The notes: generated by a model not told the origin, from the letters alone. Shown: positions 16,350 to 30,708, counted from the stretch's first letter. The stretch is 49,000 nucleotides of DNA from Alicyclobacillus herbarius DSM 13609 (GCF_000430585.1 NZ_AUMH01000022.1:1-49000), one strand, 5' to 3'. A program made the numbers and translations.

Positions 16350-17966
16350 TTACGAGACGCGCGCAGGTAGGTCGCGTATCTGATGGCTCTGGGCCGGCAT
16401 TCCTTTTTGTACGAGACGCCGCCCGCGGCCGCTCATCGCCAGAGCCAACGAACCCGCCAAGAGGATGAAGCCGAGCACACATAGGAGCAGAAACAGGTCC
16501 CGGTCCGCGTTGGCCAGCGAAGTCGCCTTCGCGCTGCTGGCCAGCATTTGCGTGACGACGTTCTGTGCGTCGGTGCTGGACATCCCTTGCCCCATCAGCC
16601 TCTGTACCTGACCCGTCAACCCGGCCGTCTCCATCGGATTCGCCAGACTGAATTGGGCGCGCAACTGTTCGTAATGAACGGCCGACTGACGCGTCAGGAA
16701 CCAGGCAAACACCGGCGCCGCTGCCGCCCCCAGTACGTTGCGCATGAAGTGCAGAGAAACGGATCGCCAGCGTGCCTGATGAATATCCCCGGACAGTGCG
16801 GTCGACAGGGCGCCGGACACAAGGACCACGCCGATGCACGATCCCGCCAGTCCCATCTGCAGATACAGGCTGGGCCAGTCGGCGTCGACGGACATCTGCC
16901 GCCACAACGCGGCCACGCCGAGTACCGTTAGGGATGCCAGCACCCCCAGCCAGCCTGGGCCGATGAGGTCATGCAGCCAGACACAAAGAAGCGCCGCAAT
17001 CACGCAACCGATAAAGAAGCTCAAGTAGAACACGGTCATCTGGTGCGGTACAGCCCCACGAACACTGCGCAGGAAGCTGGTACTGCCAATCAGGATTGCG
17101 ACCAGGGCGACATGGCTCGCCGCCGCCATCAACACCCCAAGCCACTGGCGCGGCGTGGCCAACGCGCGAAAGTGAACCAGTGGCCCCTCCACGCGCAGTT
17201 CATTCCAGACAAACAGAGCCAGAAAGACGGCAGCCAACACAAGCCATGGCCAGACGTTCCAGTCACCGATGCCGAGCTTCTGCAGGTGCGCCAGCGGCCA
17301 GATGAGGCTTGCAATGGCCAGAACCAGGCAGACCAAGCCCCGAATGTCGAACGGATGATGCCCGTGGTGCGCCTCGGAATGAGGCAACACACGACTGCCC
17401 ACCAGAAGGGCAAGCAACCCCGGCACCCCGCAGATCAGGTAAAACAAGCGCCACGCGTCCGCCCCAAGCGACATCGCGCCAAACACGGCCCCGAGCGACG
17501 TGGAGCCAAACAACCCGCCGATGGCCAAAAGCAAGAACCAGTTGCGGACGTGGTTGGGGAAGGAGACAAGGCTCACCGGCAGGATGGTCAGAAACAAAGC
17601 CCCGGCGGTCAGGCCCTGCAGTCCTCGTCCGAGCACCAGCACCCAAAGCTCGCTCGAACAGCCGCTGATGAGGGCGCCAAGGACAAACACTGCGACCAGC
17701 GCAAGATAGCTCCGCCGCAGTCCCAGATAGCGAGACAACACCGGCCCCATCGGAACACACAAGGCAAACAGCATATTTGAGACCAAGGACGGAACCGTCA
17801 TCGCGTACGTTCCCGCCGTCACCGTGTTTTCAAGCAGGCCTTGGTTGAGAATATACGACACGTTGAGCACGTACTGCGGACAGATGGTCAGCAACGTTAA
17901 GAAAGAAATCACTACGTAATGCGGTAAGAGCGGTTTGGCCGAACCCGCGTGCGCAGTCTGACTCAC
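16350..17966 (-). CDS. MFS transporter, DHA2 (EmrB/QacA) type
   Basis: 538 residues with about 14 membrane spans, the DHA2 drug:proton antiporter layout. VPMGPVLSRYLGLRRSYL is the loop motif after span 2, and VLGRGLQGLTAGALFLTILP matches the motif-B arginine and glycines of span 4. A soluble stretch near the C-terminus (about 445-500) lies before the last span, as in EmrB. Substrate unknown. The start is taken at GTG 17966 with GGAGGGAAGGA upstream; the frame is open 37 codons further, into the promoter of the divergent lysR gene. The LysR regulator probably controls it. Confidence 0.8.
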   Translation of the reverse strand: MSQTAHAGSAKPLLPHYVVISFLTLLTICPQYVLNVSYILNQGLLENTVTAGTYAMTVPSLVSNMLFALCVPMGPVLSRYLGLRRSYLALVAVFVLGALISGCSSELWVLVLGRGLQGLTAGALFLTILPVSLVSFPNHVRNWFLLLAIGGLFGSTSLGAVFGAMSLGADAWRLFYLICGVPGLLALLVGSRVLPHSEAHHGHHPFDIRGLVCLVLAIASLIWPLAHLQKLGIGDWNVWPWLVLAAVFLALFVWNELRVEGPLVHFRALATPRQWLGVLMAAASHVALVAILIGSTSFLRSVRGAVPHQMTVFYLSFFIGCVIAALLCVWLHDLIGPGWLGVLASLTVLGVAALWRQMSVDADWPSLYLQMGLAGSCIGVVLVSGALSTALSGDIHQARWRSVSLHFMRNVLGAAAAPVFAWFLTRQSAVHYEQLRAQFSLANPMETAGLTGQVQRLMGQGMSSTDAQNVVTQMLASSAKATSLANADRDLFLLLCVLGFILLAGSLALAMSGRGRRLVQKGMPAQSHQIRDLPARVS

Positions 17967-18082
17967 AAATCCTTCCCTCCATAAGACAGTGTGCAATCTC
18001 CCGTGACAGAAAAGCGTGCCTGGCTGGCGAGTACGCCAACGAGGCACGAACAAAACTATTTTAGACAAACGAAACAATGCTG

Positions 18083-18088
18083 TATAAT
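18083..18088 (+). promoter_or_regulatory. -10 element for the lysR-type gene
   Basis: TATAAT 78 bases before the chosen start, in the 199-base divergent gap with the DHA2 gene. The -35 region (TTAGAC, 16 bases upstream) is poor. The gap is AT-rich compared with the flanks and should hold the LysR operator, but I cannot fix its exact bases. Confidence 0.4.
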
Positions 18089-18165
18089 ACCTGTTTTGAA
18101 ATCAATCCATAACGCAGATGTTATAACTATGCGTGTCGGAACAGCTCTATAAGAAGGTGATGGAG

Positions 18166-19056
18166 TTGGATTTGTTGCAGTTGCGTTACTTTCGGACCGC
18201 GGCCAAGCGCCAACACCTGACCCAGGCTGCGCGCGAACTGCGAGTCGCACAGCCCTCCTTGAGCCGGTCCATTGCTCGACTGGAGCAGGAACTCGGGGTG
18301 AGCCTGTTCGACCGTGAAGGGAGAGGCCTGCGATTGAACGAGTCTGGACGGGCGTTTTTGCGCCGGGTGGAGAAGTTGTTTGCTGAATTGGAGGATGGGA
18401 TACGTGAGGCGCAGGATCTCGCACGGGCCGGTCAGGCGGTTATTCGGCTGGCCGTCTCGGTACCGCGGATCTTACCCGACTTACTGGCCCCGTTTCGCGC
18501 CCTCCACCCTGACGTGCGATTTCGCCAGTCAATGCTGCCGACCTCTCGGTTGGAGCAGGCGCTTACGCTGGGTGAGGTCGACCTCGTGTTTTCCACCGTT
18601 CCGCCGAAGGCGCCCGACATCGTCTGGACCCCGTTGTTGGAGGAACCGATTTACCTCGTCGTCCCGGCCTCCCATAGGCTGGCGGATCGGCAAGCGGTGC
18701 GCTTGGTGGAAGCGGCCGACGAAGGGTTCGTCAGCCTGCACGAGGGCTACGGTTTTCGCCAACTGACCGACGACTTTTGCCGGCAGGCGGGCTTTGAGCC
18801 CAACATCGCGTTTGAGGGAGACCAGCTGGACGTGATGGCGGCGCTCGTGACGCAAGGCTTGGGTGTGGCGTTCGTCCCAGCCCTTACGTGGCGGCAAACC
18901 CGGCAATCCGGCGTACGCCGGTTGCGCATTGTCGATCCCGACTGTAAGCGGACGATTGGCTTGGCATGGTCAAAAACGCGTTATAGGAGCCGGGCTGCCG
19001 AGCGCTTCGGGCAGTTTGTCATCGATTACTTTGCGCAAATGCAAACGGACCTCTGA
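18166..19056 (+). CDS. LysR-family transcriptional regulator
   Basis: 296 residues. The winged helix-turn-helix covers about residues 1-60 (MDLLQLRYFRTAAKRQHLTQ, then VAQPSLSRSIARLEQELG and LFDREGRGLRLNESG). The rest is the periplasmic-binding-like effector domain with LAPFRALHPDVRF and the typical GLGVAFVPAL near the end. I chose TTG at 18166, because AGAAGGTG stands six bases before it and MDLLQLRYF is the usual family opening; an ATG at 18160 lies only two bases from that site. It is divergent from a DHA2 exporter and probably activates it in response to an unknown small molecule. Confidence 0.85.
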   Translation: MDLLQLRYFRTAAKRQHLTQAARELRVAQPSLSRSIARLEQELGVSLFDREGRGLRLNESGRAFLRRVEKLFAELEDGIREAQDLARAGQAVIRLAVSVPRILPDLLAPFRALHPDVRFRQSMLPTSRLEQALTLGEVDLVFSTVPPKAPDIVWTPLLEEPIYLVVPASHRLADRQAVRLVEAADEGFVSLHEGYGFRQLTDDFCRQAGFEPNIAFEGDQLDVMAALVTQGLGVAFVPALTWRQTRQSGVRRLRIVDPDCKRTIGLAWSKTRYRSRAAERFGQFVIDYFAQMQTDL

Positions 19057-19078
19057 AGGGGTCTCAAAAGAAAAGAGA

Positions 19079-19100
19079 CACCACCCGGAAAAGGGTGGTG
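19079..19100 (-). terminator. Terminator of the ATP synthase operon
   Basis: CACCACCC-GGAAAA-GGGTGGTG, an 8-bp stem, followed on the minus strand by TCTCTTTTCTTTTG. Placed 90 bases past atpC and 22 bases past the convergent lysR stop, so it may slow transcripts from both sides. Confidence 0.65.
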
Positions 19101-19188
19101 CCATGGAACATACGACTCGCGTATCGGGCTTTTTTGCCCCGTGGCTGACCGTGAACGCGTCAAACCGGGCCGACAGCCTGGCGCGCTG

Positions 19189-19626
19189 TCAGGCCTCGCT
19201 GCGGCCCAACAGGTGGCCGGCCTGGGCAGATTTCTCCGCCGTCTCCAGCCGCAGCGAAGCCCGCCGCAAAGCGGCCTCAGCATCTGCCCGTTCCTCTGCG
19301 GTCGCGGCTCTGGCCAGACGCTCTTCGGCCTCTTCCTTCGCCCGCTGTGCCCGGTCCACGTCGATGTATCCGCCCACCTCCGCCGCATCCGCCAAAAGCG
19401 TGATGCGATTCGGCAGGACCTCGAGAAAGCCGCCCGTGACGTGGATGAAATCCTCGCCAGTCGGGAGCTTCACCTTGACAATCCCAGGCTTCACGGTGGT
19501 CGCCAACGGTGCGTGACGCGGCAGGATACCCAATTCCCCGTCGCCGCCTCGCAGCGAGACCATGCTGACCTCCTGCGACAGAAGCTGCCGCTCTGGCGTG
19601 ACCAGCTCAAACAAGACCGTACTCAC
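19189..19626 (-). CDS. atpC: ATP synthase epsilon subunit
   Basis: 145 residues of the F1 central stalk. N-terminal beta-sandwich (VTPERQLLSQEVSMVSLRGG, GELGILPRHAPLATTVKPG) then two helices with alternating Glu, Arg and Ala. The start is GTG at 19626 with AAGGAGG seven bases upstream; an open stretch to 19683 before it has no ribosome site. Last gene of the atp operon. Confidence 0.93.
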   Translation of the reverse strand: MSTVLFELVTPERQLLSQEVSMVSLRGGDGELGILPRHAPLATTVKPGIVKVKLPTGEDFIHVTGGFLEVLPNRITLLADAAEVGGYIDVDRAQRAKEEAEERLARAATAEERADAEAALRRASLRLETAEKSAQAGHLLGRSEA

Positions 19627-19731
19627 AGCGCCACCTCCTTGACGATGGAGTCTACTCCTACACGGTTCCTGCCTCGCATGCACAAGCAGCTATGTTCGGT
19701 TTGCTCAAGCAACCGGGTTCCGCTTGACTGC

Positions 19732-22016
<2,285 letters not shown>

Positions 22017-22103
22017 CGGTTATCACCACCTTGCCTGCCGACCGCCTTGCGGCGGTCCTGCATTCCCGGAGCGCGACGGGCCTTCACCCGCCGCACCGCC
22101 GGA

Positions 22104-24213
<2,110 letters not shown>

Positions 24214-24220
<7 letters not shown>

Positions 24221-24699
24221 ACCAGCTCACCCAGGCGCTTTTCGGCCTCTTTGAGCATCTTCTGGTGTACCTCAGGCGTCACCCGTTCACGCAACAACCG
24301 GGCGGTCAGCTCGACCGTCAGGCCGGCCACCTGATTCAGTACGCTATCCAACGCCTCCTGGCGTTCCCTGTCAATCAGCTTGCGGTTCTCCTCCAAGAGG
24401 CGCGCCGCCTCTGCTTCGGCGGCGGCGACAATCTGCCGCGCCTGCTCCTCTGCCCGAGCCCGCGCCGCGTCCACCATCTGCTTCGACTCTTGCCGAGCCC
24501 GCTCGACAAGTTCACGGTGTTCCGCCAGCAGCCGCTCGGCCTGCGCCCGGCCCTCTTCCGCTTCGCGAATCTGTCGCTCAATGTACTGACGGCGCTGTTC
24601 CATCATATTGCTGAGCGGCTTGAAGCCAAAGCGGATGACGATGGCGAGCATGATGAGAAACGCCAGCAGCGTGACTATCATCGTGCCGAGTTCAAACAC
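24214..24699 (-). CDS. atpF: ATP synthase b subunit
   Basis: 161 residues: one N-terminal membrane span, then FGFKPLSNMMEQRRQYI and a long charged coiled coil rich in Glu, Ala and Arg that forms the peripheral stalk. Start choice: GTG at 24699 has AAGGGGTGA six bases before it, while another GTG at 24708 overlaps that site and is less likely. Confidence 0.92.
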
Positions 24700-24757
24700 C
24701 TGCGTCACCCCTTCCCGAATTCTCCCATCGACACCCTCAAACCGTCACACAACAGGC

Positions 24758-25021
<264 letters not shown>

Positions 25022-25074
25022 TTACACATGTGCATTTGCTGATAATGTGGATTTCGTATATGCCACTTCTCAGG

Positions 25075-25114
25075 CAGCTCGTTCAACGATCCGCCAGCTC
25101 GTTCAACGATCCGC
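25075..25114. repeat. Short tandem direct repeat between atpB and atpE
   Basis: CAGCTCGTTCAACGATCCGC occurs twice back to back with single-base joining differences, in the 144-base gap between atpB and atpE. Probably replication slippage; possible effect on spacing between the a and c cistrons. Confidence 0.6.
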
Positions 25115-25150
25115 CCGCGGACACCGAATTTATCCGCGCCCGTGACCGGG

Positions 25151-25933
25151 TCAGGCTGTCGCCTCATGGTCGCCATCACCGTGCGCCTTGTTCCCGATGT
25201 ACAACGTCATCAGGATGGTAAACACATAGGCCTGGATGGTGCTGACAAACGCACTGTAGAATACCCAAACCACCAACAGCGGCAAACTCCATGGAATGAA
25301 CCCGAAAATCATTGGCGCCCCCGCCAACACGCCAATCAACGCTTCGCCAGCGAAAATGTTACCGTACAGACGCATGCCGTGCGTCAGAGGATTCGTGATC
25401 TCCTCCAGGATGGCCATCGGATTCTTATAGTGTTTGAGCCACTGCAAGGGATGGCGCAGACCAATGGCGTGGCTGATGACCCAGACCATGATGGCCAGCC
25501 CCAACGCCATGCTCATGTTCGCCGTCGGCGAGTTGAACAGCTCAATGGCAAACTCCTTGCCGCTCTGGTGAGCCTTGGCGATGTCCTCCGCAGTGATGCC
25601 CAGCCACGGAATCGGGTGGCCAATTTTCAAGTCGAGGACGAAGATCAACCCAAGCCAGTTGGCGATGAACAAAAACACGAGCATCATAAAGGCGAGCGGC
25701 AGAACCCACTGCACGATCCGCTCGTTCGGCATCGTCTCTCGCGCCATATTGGTTACGAATTCGGCCGTCCACTCCACGACGTTCTGCATCCCTCGCGGGC
25801 TGCGCATGTCCATTCTGCGCACGCCGAGGCGGACAAACACCAACACCAACAGGCCCGCGAGGATGGTCATCGCGACGGTAGTCAGGTTGGTCGCCCAGAT
25901 GGTCCCCTTAAACAGGGTAGGGAACGGCGTCAC
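25151..25933 (-). CDS. atpB: ATP synthase a subunit
   Basis: 260 residues with about six membrane spans. The essential arginine is R188 in NPLTHGMRLYGNIFAGE; WLPL-type helices and SAFVSTIQAYVFTILMTLY near the end match the family. Forms the proton half-channels. GTG start at 25933 with AGGTGAAAG upstream. Confidence 0.95.
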   Translation of the reverse strand: MTPFPTLFKGTIWATNLTTVAMTILAGLLVLVFVRLGVRRMDMRSPRGMQNVVEWTAEFVTNMARETMPNERIVQWVLPLAFMMLVFLFIANWLGLIFVLDLKIGHPIPWLGITAEDIAKAHQSGKEFAIELFNSPTANMSMALGLAIMVWVISHAIGLRHPLQWLKHYKNPMAILEEITNPLTHGMRLYGNIFAGEALIGVLAGAPMIFGFIPWSLPLLVVWVFYSAFVSTIQAYVFTILMTLYIGNKAHGDGDHEATA

Positions 25934-25944
25934 TCTGCTTTCAC

Positions 25945-26346
25945 CTACTTTTCCCTTGGAGATTTGCCACGGTTCCTGGCGTATCCATAAAGTCCCACAA
26001 AAATAAGGACGAAACCGAGTAAATAGCCAATCAGCGCGGTATACGGATTGACGTTCGGCAGTTTGACGGCCGCGACGATGACCGCCGCCAACACCGCCAG
26101 GCGCGTAAACATGCCCAGCATCCCCGAGGCAAACAATGCCTTGCCCTCAATTCCGCCGTGCCTGTGGCCATAGCGGATCATGCTGTAGACTGCGTATGCA
26201 CCACCCGCCTCACCGAGCAGGAGACCGTTCATGATGGGACGCCACGGAACGGCAACCGCCCAAACCACCGCGGTCAACAGGAAGCCTGCGGTACCCGTCA
26301 AGGCTATAAGGCGTATCCGTGCATCCAGTTGCTGCATGTCGTTCAT
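25945..26346 (-). CDS. atpI: ATP synthase subunit I (AtpI)
   Basis: 133 residues, four membrane spans. A small, poorly conserved assembly protein of the F0 c-ring, found as the first or second gene of atp operons. Family placement rests on size, topology (LLLGEAGGAYAVYSMIRYGH, GYLLGFVLIFVGLYGYAR) and position right before atpB. The ATG overlaps the atpZ stop and has GGGAG seven bases upstream. Confidence 0.8.
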   Translation of the reverse strand: MNDMQQLDARIRLIALTGTAGFLLTAVVWAVAVPWRPIMNGLLLGEAGGAYAVYSMIRYGHRHGGIEGKALFASGMLGMFTRLAVLAAVIVAAVKLPNVNPYTALIGYLLGFVLIFVGLYGYARNRGKSPREK

Positions 26347-26591
26347 AACTTATCTCCCAGGACTTGTTTGGCGAGGAACGCGAGCCCGGACGCGCCGACG
26401 AACACTCCAAAAAGCACACCGACGGCTGTCACCCATGCGTGGTGCCAATGGACAGCGAGACGCTGACCTAAGTAGCCAAAGACAACGATACAGACCGCCA
26501 ACTGCAAGGTTGCCCCCGAAAAGAATGCAAACGTTTTCCAGGGACTAGCCTGCTTATGCTTTCCGTCATTGTCCGCTACGGCCGTCACCAC
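26343..26591 (-). CDS. atpZ: AtpZ/AtpI-like small F0-associated protein
   Basis: 82 residues, two membrane spans (about 20-42 and 50-72) after a polar start. It resembles the AtpZ / F0F1-ATPase subunit family thought to help F0 assembly or Mg2+ handling. First gene of the atp operon, overlapping atpI. Start uncertain: two GTG codons (26591 and 26588) follow only a weak GGGTG. Confidence 0.7.
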   Translation of the reverse strand: MVTAVADNDGKHKQASPWKTFAFFSGATLQLAVCIVVFGYLGQRLAVHWHHAWVTAVGVLFGVFVGASGLAFLAKQVLGDKL

Positions 26592-26681
26592 CCATCGACT
26601 CTGGTGGGGTCATATAAATTGGACTGCGGCGTGCTGTTCTCTGTGCATTGGCCTCGCCGCGATTAGCCGGAACCCTCGCTA

Positions 26682-26711
26682 ATACTATCGAACAATGCTC
26701 AGTTGTGTCAA
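26682..26711 (-). promoter_or_regulatory. Sigma-A promoter of the atp operon
   Basis: On the minus strand a perfect TTGACA (26706-26711), 18 bases, then TAGTAT (26682-26687), about 90 bases before atpZ. The rest of the 316-base gap (26592-26907) holds an AT-rich stretch and the hairpin at 26876-26899, but no gene. Confidence 0.65.
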
Positions 26712-26875
26712 CGCAGAAACCCCGATATAGCGGCGAAAACGGGGAATACCAGCGGTTTGTTCATAATTCTGCCGTTTTCCTTGGGTTTCGGCTCACCCAG
26801 TTCATTTTCCGCCCTAATATTTTAGTTTAGGAAATTTGTTGCAAACGCTCTCTTTTGATCGTTGCCCAAGGTCAG

Positions 26876-26899
26876 GCGGCAGTTGCCAGCCACTGCCGC
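26876..26899 (-). terminator. Hairpin after wecB
   Basis: GCGGCAGT-8 bases-ACTGCCGC, starting nine bases past the wecB stop. A stable stem but no U-tract, so termination may need Rho or be partial, allowing some read-through into atp. Confidence 0.45.
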
Positions 26900-26907
26900 G
26901 CCCAAGC

Positions 26908-28086
26908 TCATCCGGCGCCTCCGTAGACAAACGGCTGCGGCCGCGGCGCCCCGGTGAACCAGTGGAGAATCGCCGCCACAATCCGCCGCGAGGCCTCCCC
27001 ATCACCGTACGGGTTTTTCCGTCCAGCCATGTCCGCATAGGCAGCCGCGTCGCTAAGCAACTGCGCCGCCTCCCGGACAATCTGCGCTCGTTCGGTACCG
27101 ACCAGACGCAACGTCCCGGCGGCAATCCCTTCGGGCCGCTCTGTGGTGTCACGCATGACCAACACCGGCACGCCGAGACTCGGCGCCTCTTCCTGAATGC
27201 CGCCGGAGTCGGTGAGAATGAGTGTCGCACGGGCCATGAAGTTGTGGTTATCGATGACCCCGAGCGGATCGAGCAGGTGAATGCGCGGGTGAGAACCGAG
27301 AATGGAAAACACAGTCTCGCGCACGCGCGGATTCAAGTGCACCGGGTAAATCAGGTGGACATCCGCAAACCGCTCGACAATCTCAAGAGCAGCGGCGCAA
27401 ATCTGCTCCAGCGGCGCCCCCAAGTTCTCCCGCCGGTGCGACGTCATGTAGACAATACGGGCATCCGACGGCAGAGCATCCAGCACCGGGTGGCGATACG
27501 TTTTGCGGACGGTGGTCCGCATGGCGTCCACAGCCGTGTTCCCGGTGACGAAGACCGACTCCATCGGTTTTCCCTCCCGCCACAGGTTCTCGGCTGACCA
27601 CTGAGTAGGAGCAAAGTAGAGGTCAGCCAAGACGTCCGCCAGCTGCCGGTTCATCTCCTCAGGGTAAGGGCTGTATTTGTCGTACGTACGCAGTCCTGCC
27701 TCCACGTGCCCGACCGCCGCACGCTGGTAGAACGCGGCCAAAGCCGCGGCAAAGGTGGTGGTGGTATCCCCGTGCACCAGGACAATGTCCGGCCGCCGCT
27801 TGGCTATCACCTCCTCTAGGCCAGCCAAAGCCTTGCGGGTAATCGTGCCCAAGGTCTGATTCGGTTCCATGATGTCCAGGTCATCATCGGGGGTGACCTG
27901 AAAAACTTCGAGCACCTGATCGAGCATCTCCCGGTGCTGAGCGGTCACACACACGTACGACTGCACCCCTGGGTGCTGCCTCAACTCTGTCACCAAGGGC
28001 GCCATCTTAACGGCTTCAGGCCGCGTACCGAAGACCGTCAGGACGCGTACCGGGCGGCCGCTGATCAGAGGCCTTCGCGTATCCAT
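26908..28086 (-). CDS. wecB: UDP-N-acetylglucosamine 2-epimerase (non-hydrolysing)
   Basis: 392 residues. Interconverts UDP-GlcNAc and UDP-ManNAc for wall teichoic acid and surface glycans (mnaA in Bacillus). Seen: VLTVFGTRPEAVKMAPLV near the start, VHGDTTTTFAAALAAF, GHVEAGLRTYDKYSPYPEEM, and the C-terminal LTDSGGIQEEAPSLGVPVLV. The ATG overlaps the upp stop by one base (TGATG). The upp-mnaA-atp order is the same in B. subtilis. Confidence 0.95.
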   Translation of the reverse strand: MDTRRPLISGRPVRVLTVFGTRPEAVKMAPLVTELRQHPGVQSYVCVTAQHREMLDQVLEVFQVTPDDDLDIMEPNQTLGTITRKALAGLEEVIAKRRPDIVLVHGDTTTTFAAALAAFYQRAAVGHVEAGLRTYDKYSPYPEEMNRQLADVLADLYFAPTQWSAENLWREGKPMESVFVTGNTAVDAMRTTVRKTYRHPVLDALPSDARIVYMTSHRRENLGAPLEQICAAALEIVERFADVHLIYPVHLNPRVRETVFSILGSHPRIHLLDPLGVIDNHNFMARATLILTDSGGIQEEAPSLGVPVLVMRDTTERPEGIAAGTLRLVGTERAQIVREAAQLLSDAAAYADMAGRKNPYGDGEASRRIVAAILHWFTGAPRPQPFVYGGAG

Positions 28087-28715
28087 CAGCGCGTCCCGAA
28101 CAACCGGTCGCCGGCGTCGCCGAGCCCAGGCACAATGTATCCATGGTCGTTCAAGCCTTCGTCGACCGCGGCTACATAGATGTCGACGTCGGCATGCGCC
28201 TCCTGCACCCGGGCGATACCCTCAGGTGCGGCGACCAGGCACATCAGTTTGACAGAGGTCGCCCCGCGCGCCTTGACCGCTGTAATCGCCGCCACAGCCG
28301 ATCCGCCCGTGGCCAGCATCGGATCGACCACAATCACGTCGCGCTCCTCCAAGTGCGCCGGCAGCTTGCAGTAGTACTCCACCGGCTTTAGCGACTCAGG
28401 GTCGCGATACAACCCGACGTGGCCGACCTTGGCGTTGGGAATCATGTTCAGGATGCCGTCCACCATCCCCAGCCCCGCTCGCAGAACGGGCACCAGCGCC
28501 AACGTCTTGCCGGCGATGACGCGGCTCTTTGCCGTCGCCACCGGCGTTTCTACCGTCGTTTCGGCCAGCGGCAGGTCGCGCGTAATCTCGTACGCCATGA
28601 ACATGGCCACTTCCTGGACTAAAGCCCGAAACTCTTTCGTGCCGGTTTCACGGCTGCGAATGTACGTTAATTTGTGCTGGATCAACGGGTGATCCAGTAC
28701 GTGAACCTGTCCCAA
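28086..28715 (-). CDS. upp: Uracil phosphoribosyltransferase
   Basis: 209 residues, the exact usual length when the TTG at 28715 is used. Salvages uracil to UMP with PRPP. PRPP loop [14 protein letters not shown] at 128-140; uracil site [15 protein letters not shown] at 190-204. GAGGAG lies nine bases before the TTG and the protein then begins [20 protein letters not shown]; a GTG six bases upstream is too near the site. Longer frames reach 28907 but run through the promoter. Confidence 0.95.
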   Translation of the reverse strand: MGQVHVLDHPLIQHKLTYIRSRETGTKEFRALVQEVAMFMAYEITRDLPLAETTVETPVATAKSRVIAGKTLALVPVLRAGLGMVDGILNMIPNAKVGHVGLYRDPESLKPVEYYCKLPAHLEERDVIVVDPMLATGGSAVAAITAVKARGATSVKLMCLVAAPEGIARVQEAHADVDIYVAAVDEGLNDHGYIVPGLGDAGDRLFGTR

Positions 28716-28794
28716 GAACACACGCTCCTCTTTTTTCAACACACCCGGCAGGAACCGGCGGCCGCCATAGCGAAGATGGCAGCTTGATGAGCAC

Positions 28795-28803
28795 ATTATA
28801 ACA
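28795..28803 (-). promoter_or_regulatory. Extended -10 promoter of upp-wecB
   Basis: TG-T-TATAAT on the minus strand, 80 bases before upp. No attenuator with a U-tract is visible in the leader. Confidence 0.6.
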
Positions 28804-28885
28804 AACCAGACCTCACAGTATGGTAATTCTAGCCCCCATTGCGGGCAGACTGTAGGCAACGAGTGGTCCAGCAGGAGGGATGTGT

Positions 28886-30403
28886 GTGCGAGGGAAAGTG
28901 CGTGCATGGCTTTCGCGGTGGCTGGAACCTGAACTGTTTCAGCCGTTTTTATTGGGTGTCTTTCTGTCCCTCACCTTATCCGAGTTCGTCCGCGGGGCAC
29001 TCGTCTACTCGGTCCTGCCCACCTATGGCAGCACGGTGCTTGGCTTTGCGGTAGAATGGGTGACCTTGGCGCTGTCTGTCCACTACTTCGTCGACAACAT
29101 CCTGCGCTCTCCGGTCGGCTGGCTGATTGACCGACTGGGGCCACGGCCGGTCCTGTTGGCCGGATTTGCCCTGGCCGCCTGCGCCATGTACGGCATGATG
29201 CAAGCCCGCAGCATCCAAATGCTGCTCCTGTCGGCCGCCGTGTTTGGTATCGGCGTGACCCCGGTGTGGCCGTCTGCGGTGGCGGCCATCGGCCTGGCCA
29301 GCCCGGAGCAAAAGCGCGGTACGTTCATGAGTTACATGTATATGTTCTGGTTGGCCGGAGCGGGGTTGGGGCCGGTGCTTATCAACTTCGTTGTGGCGCG
29401 CAGCTACCGCCCGGCCTTTTGGGTGATGGTCTTGGCCGAATGCGCCGCCCTGGCGCTGATCTGGGCGATGGTACGCCGGCGCCCGCAAGCCTTCAGCAGG
29501 TATGACCCGGCGCTATACGGGAAGTCCCACGCAGATGAGGGGCATCATACCCCGACCCCGTCGCTGTCTGTGGCCTATCTGCGCGACCTGTGGCGCAACG
29601 TTCGCGACGTCGCCTTTTTGTTTCCCGGCATGTTTGCGCAGATGTTTGCCGTCTCGACGCTGGTGCCCATTCTCTCGCTGTACGCCCGCGTCGTGCTTCA
29701 CCTGAGCGCTGGCATGTACAGCGGCCTGCTTGTCTTCGGGGGCGCCTTCGCCGTCCTGCTCATGGTCCCCGGCGGGCGCATGGTGGATAGGCTGGGCTCG
29801 CGCTGGTTTTTGGTCGGCGCGTTTGCCATCTGCGCCGCGTGTTTGTTGATTTATCCGACGTACCATCGCATCGGATCGACCTTTGTCATGGTCGCTGTGG
29901 TGGGCATCTGCTACGCCTTCATCCTGCCGGCGTGGAATTCGGTGCTCGACCATTCCATCGATCCGGACAAGAAAGCGACGGTTTGGGGCGTGTTCATGAC
30001 GATTGAGGGCATGGGATCCGCCTTGGGGCCGTATGTTGGCGGACTGTTGTGGGATGGTTTCGGGCCGAGCGCCCCGTTTTGGTTCTGCGGCGCCGTTATC
30101 GCCCTGATGGCCGGGTTGTACGCCATCCTGCCGATTGAGAAGGCCGCGCACAACCGCCGCATGCGCCAGGCACGGCGTGCCGACTTCGCAGCCAATCCAG
30201 CCAGCTCGTCCCTTGGCGCCGCCTGTTCTGTCCCCGGCACGGCGAGGACTTCCACGAGCACGGCCTGTTCCGTCTCCACCCTGGCAAGCCACGACTCCGG
30301 CGTGGCCCGTTCGGGCGCCAGCAGGAAGCGGACAGTGGAAGCGAAGGCGCGGGCGGGCGAGTCGCGCTCCCTGTCCGCGCGTCGGGACGGGCACGTCCGA
30401 TAG
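28886..30403 (+). CDS. MFS transporter with a long low-complexity C-tail
   Basis: 505 residues with about 12 membrane spans. [20 protein letters not shown] is the cytoplasmic loop after span 2, and [15 protein letters not shown] repeats it in the second half. After the last span (ends near residue 420) comes a tail of about 85 residues rich in Ala, Ser, Thr and Arg with no recognisable fold; it may be disordered or the result of lost stop signals. Substrate unknown. The start is GTG at 28886, seven bases after AGGAGG; an ATG at 28880 is only one base from it. The gene runs opposite to the whole ywlG-upp block and occupies the place of glyA in Bacillus. Confidence 0.8.
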   Translation: MRGKVRAWLSRWLEPELFQPFLLGVFLSLTLSEFVRGALVYSVLPTYGSTVLGFAVEWVTLALSVHYFVDNILRSPVGWLIDRLGPRPVLLAGFALAACAMYGMMQARSIQMLLLSAAVFGIGVTPVWPSAVAAIGLASPEQKRGTFMSYMYMFWLAGAGLGPVLINFVVARSYRPAFWVMVLAECAALALIWAMVRRRPQAFSRYDPALYGKSHADEGHHTPTPSLSVAYLRDLWRNVRDVAFLFPGMFAQMFAVSTLVPILSLYARVVLHLSAGMYSGLLVFGGAFAVLLMVPGGRMVDRLGSRWFLVGAFAICAACLLIYPTYHRIGSTFVMVAVVGICYAFILPAWNSVLDHSIDPDKKATVWGVFMTIEGMGSALGPYVGGLLWDGFGPSAPFWFCGAVIALMAGLYAILPIEKAAHNRRMRQARRADFAANPASSSLGAACSVPGTARTSTSTACSVSTLASHDSGVARSGASRKRTVEAKARAGESRSLSARRDGHVR

Positions 30404-30559
30404 TCCTCGGCTTGCCGGCCGCGTTTTCCTACGGCACCGGCCCCACGTTTTCAAGGAAATTTTGAGGTTCTGGCAGTATTGTAATCCACGAGGGATGCAT
30501 TTCCCGGTGTGCTGCCGGAACCCAACCCCACGGAGCACACCCGCTTCAACCCCCATATC

Positions 30560-30585
30560 CCCTGCCGCCGGCAGGGATTTTTTTT
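30560..30585 (+). terminator. Strong intrinsic terminator after the MFS gene
   Basis: CCCTGCC-GCC-GGCAGGG followed by ATTTTTTTT, read on the + strand, 157 bases past the stop. The rest of 30404-30708 holds no gene that I can support. Confidence 0.85.
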
Positions 30586-30708
30586 GCTGTGCGACGGGCC
30601 CCAGTGCTGCGGGACCTGCCTCCCCGCCAGCGCTTGGCCAACGCTTCTCGCTCGAGACGATGGCCGGATTGGCCCATCCAGGCACATGCAGCAGTCGCCT
30701 AGGCGAAT

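Noticed and set aside
29513-30685. 390-codon minus strand frame under the MFS gene
   Set aside because: Basic, low-complexity product without homology features, opposite a clear transporter with a ribosome site and terminator.
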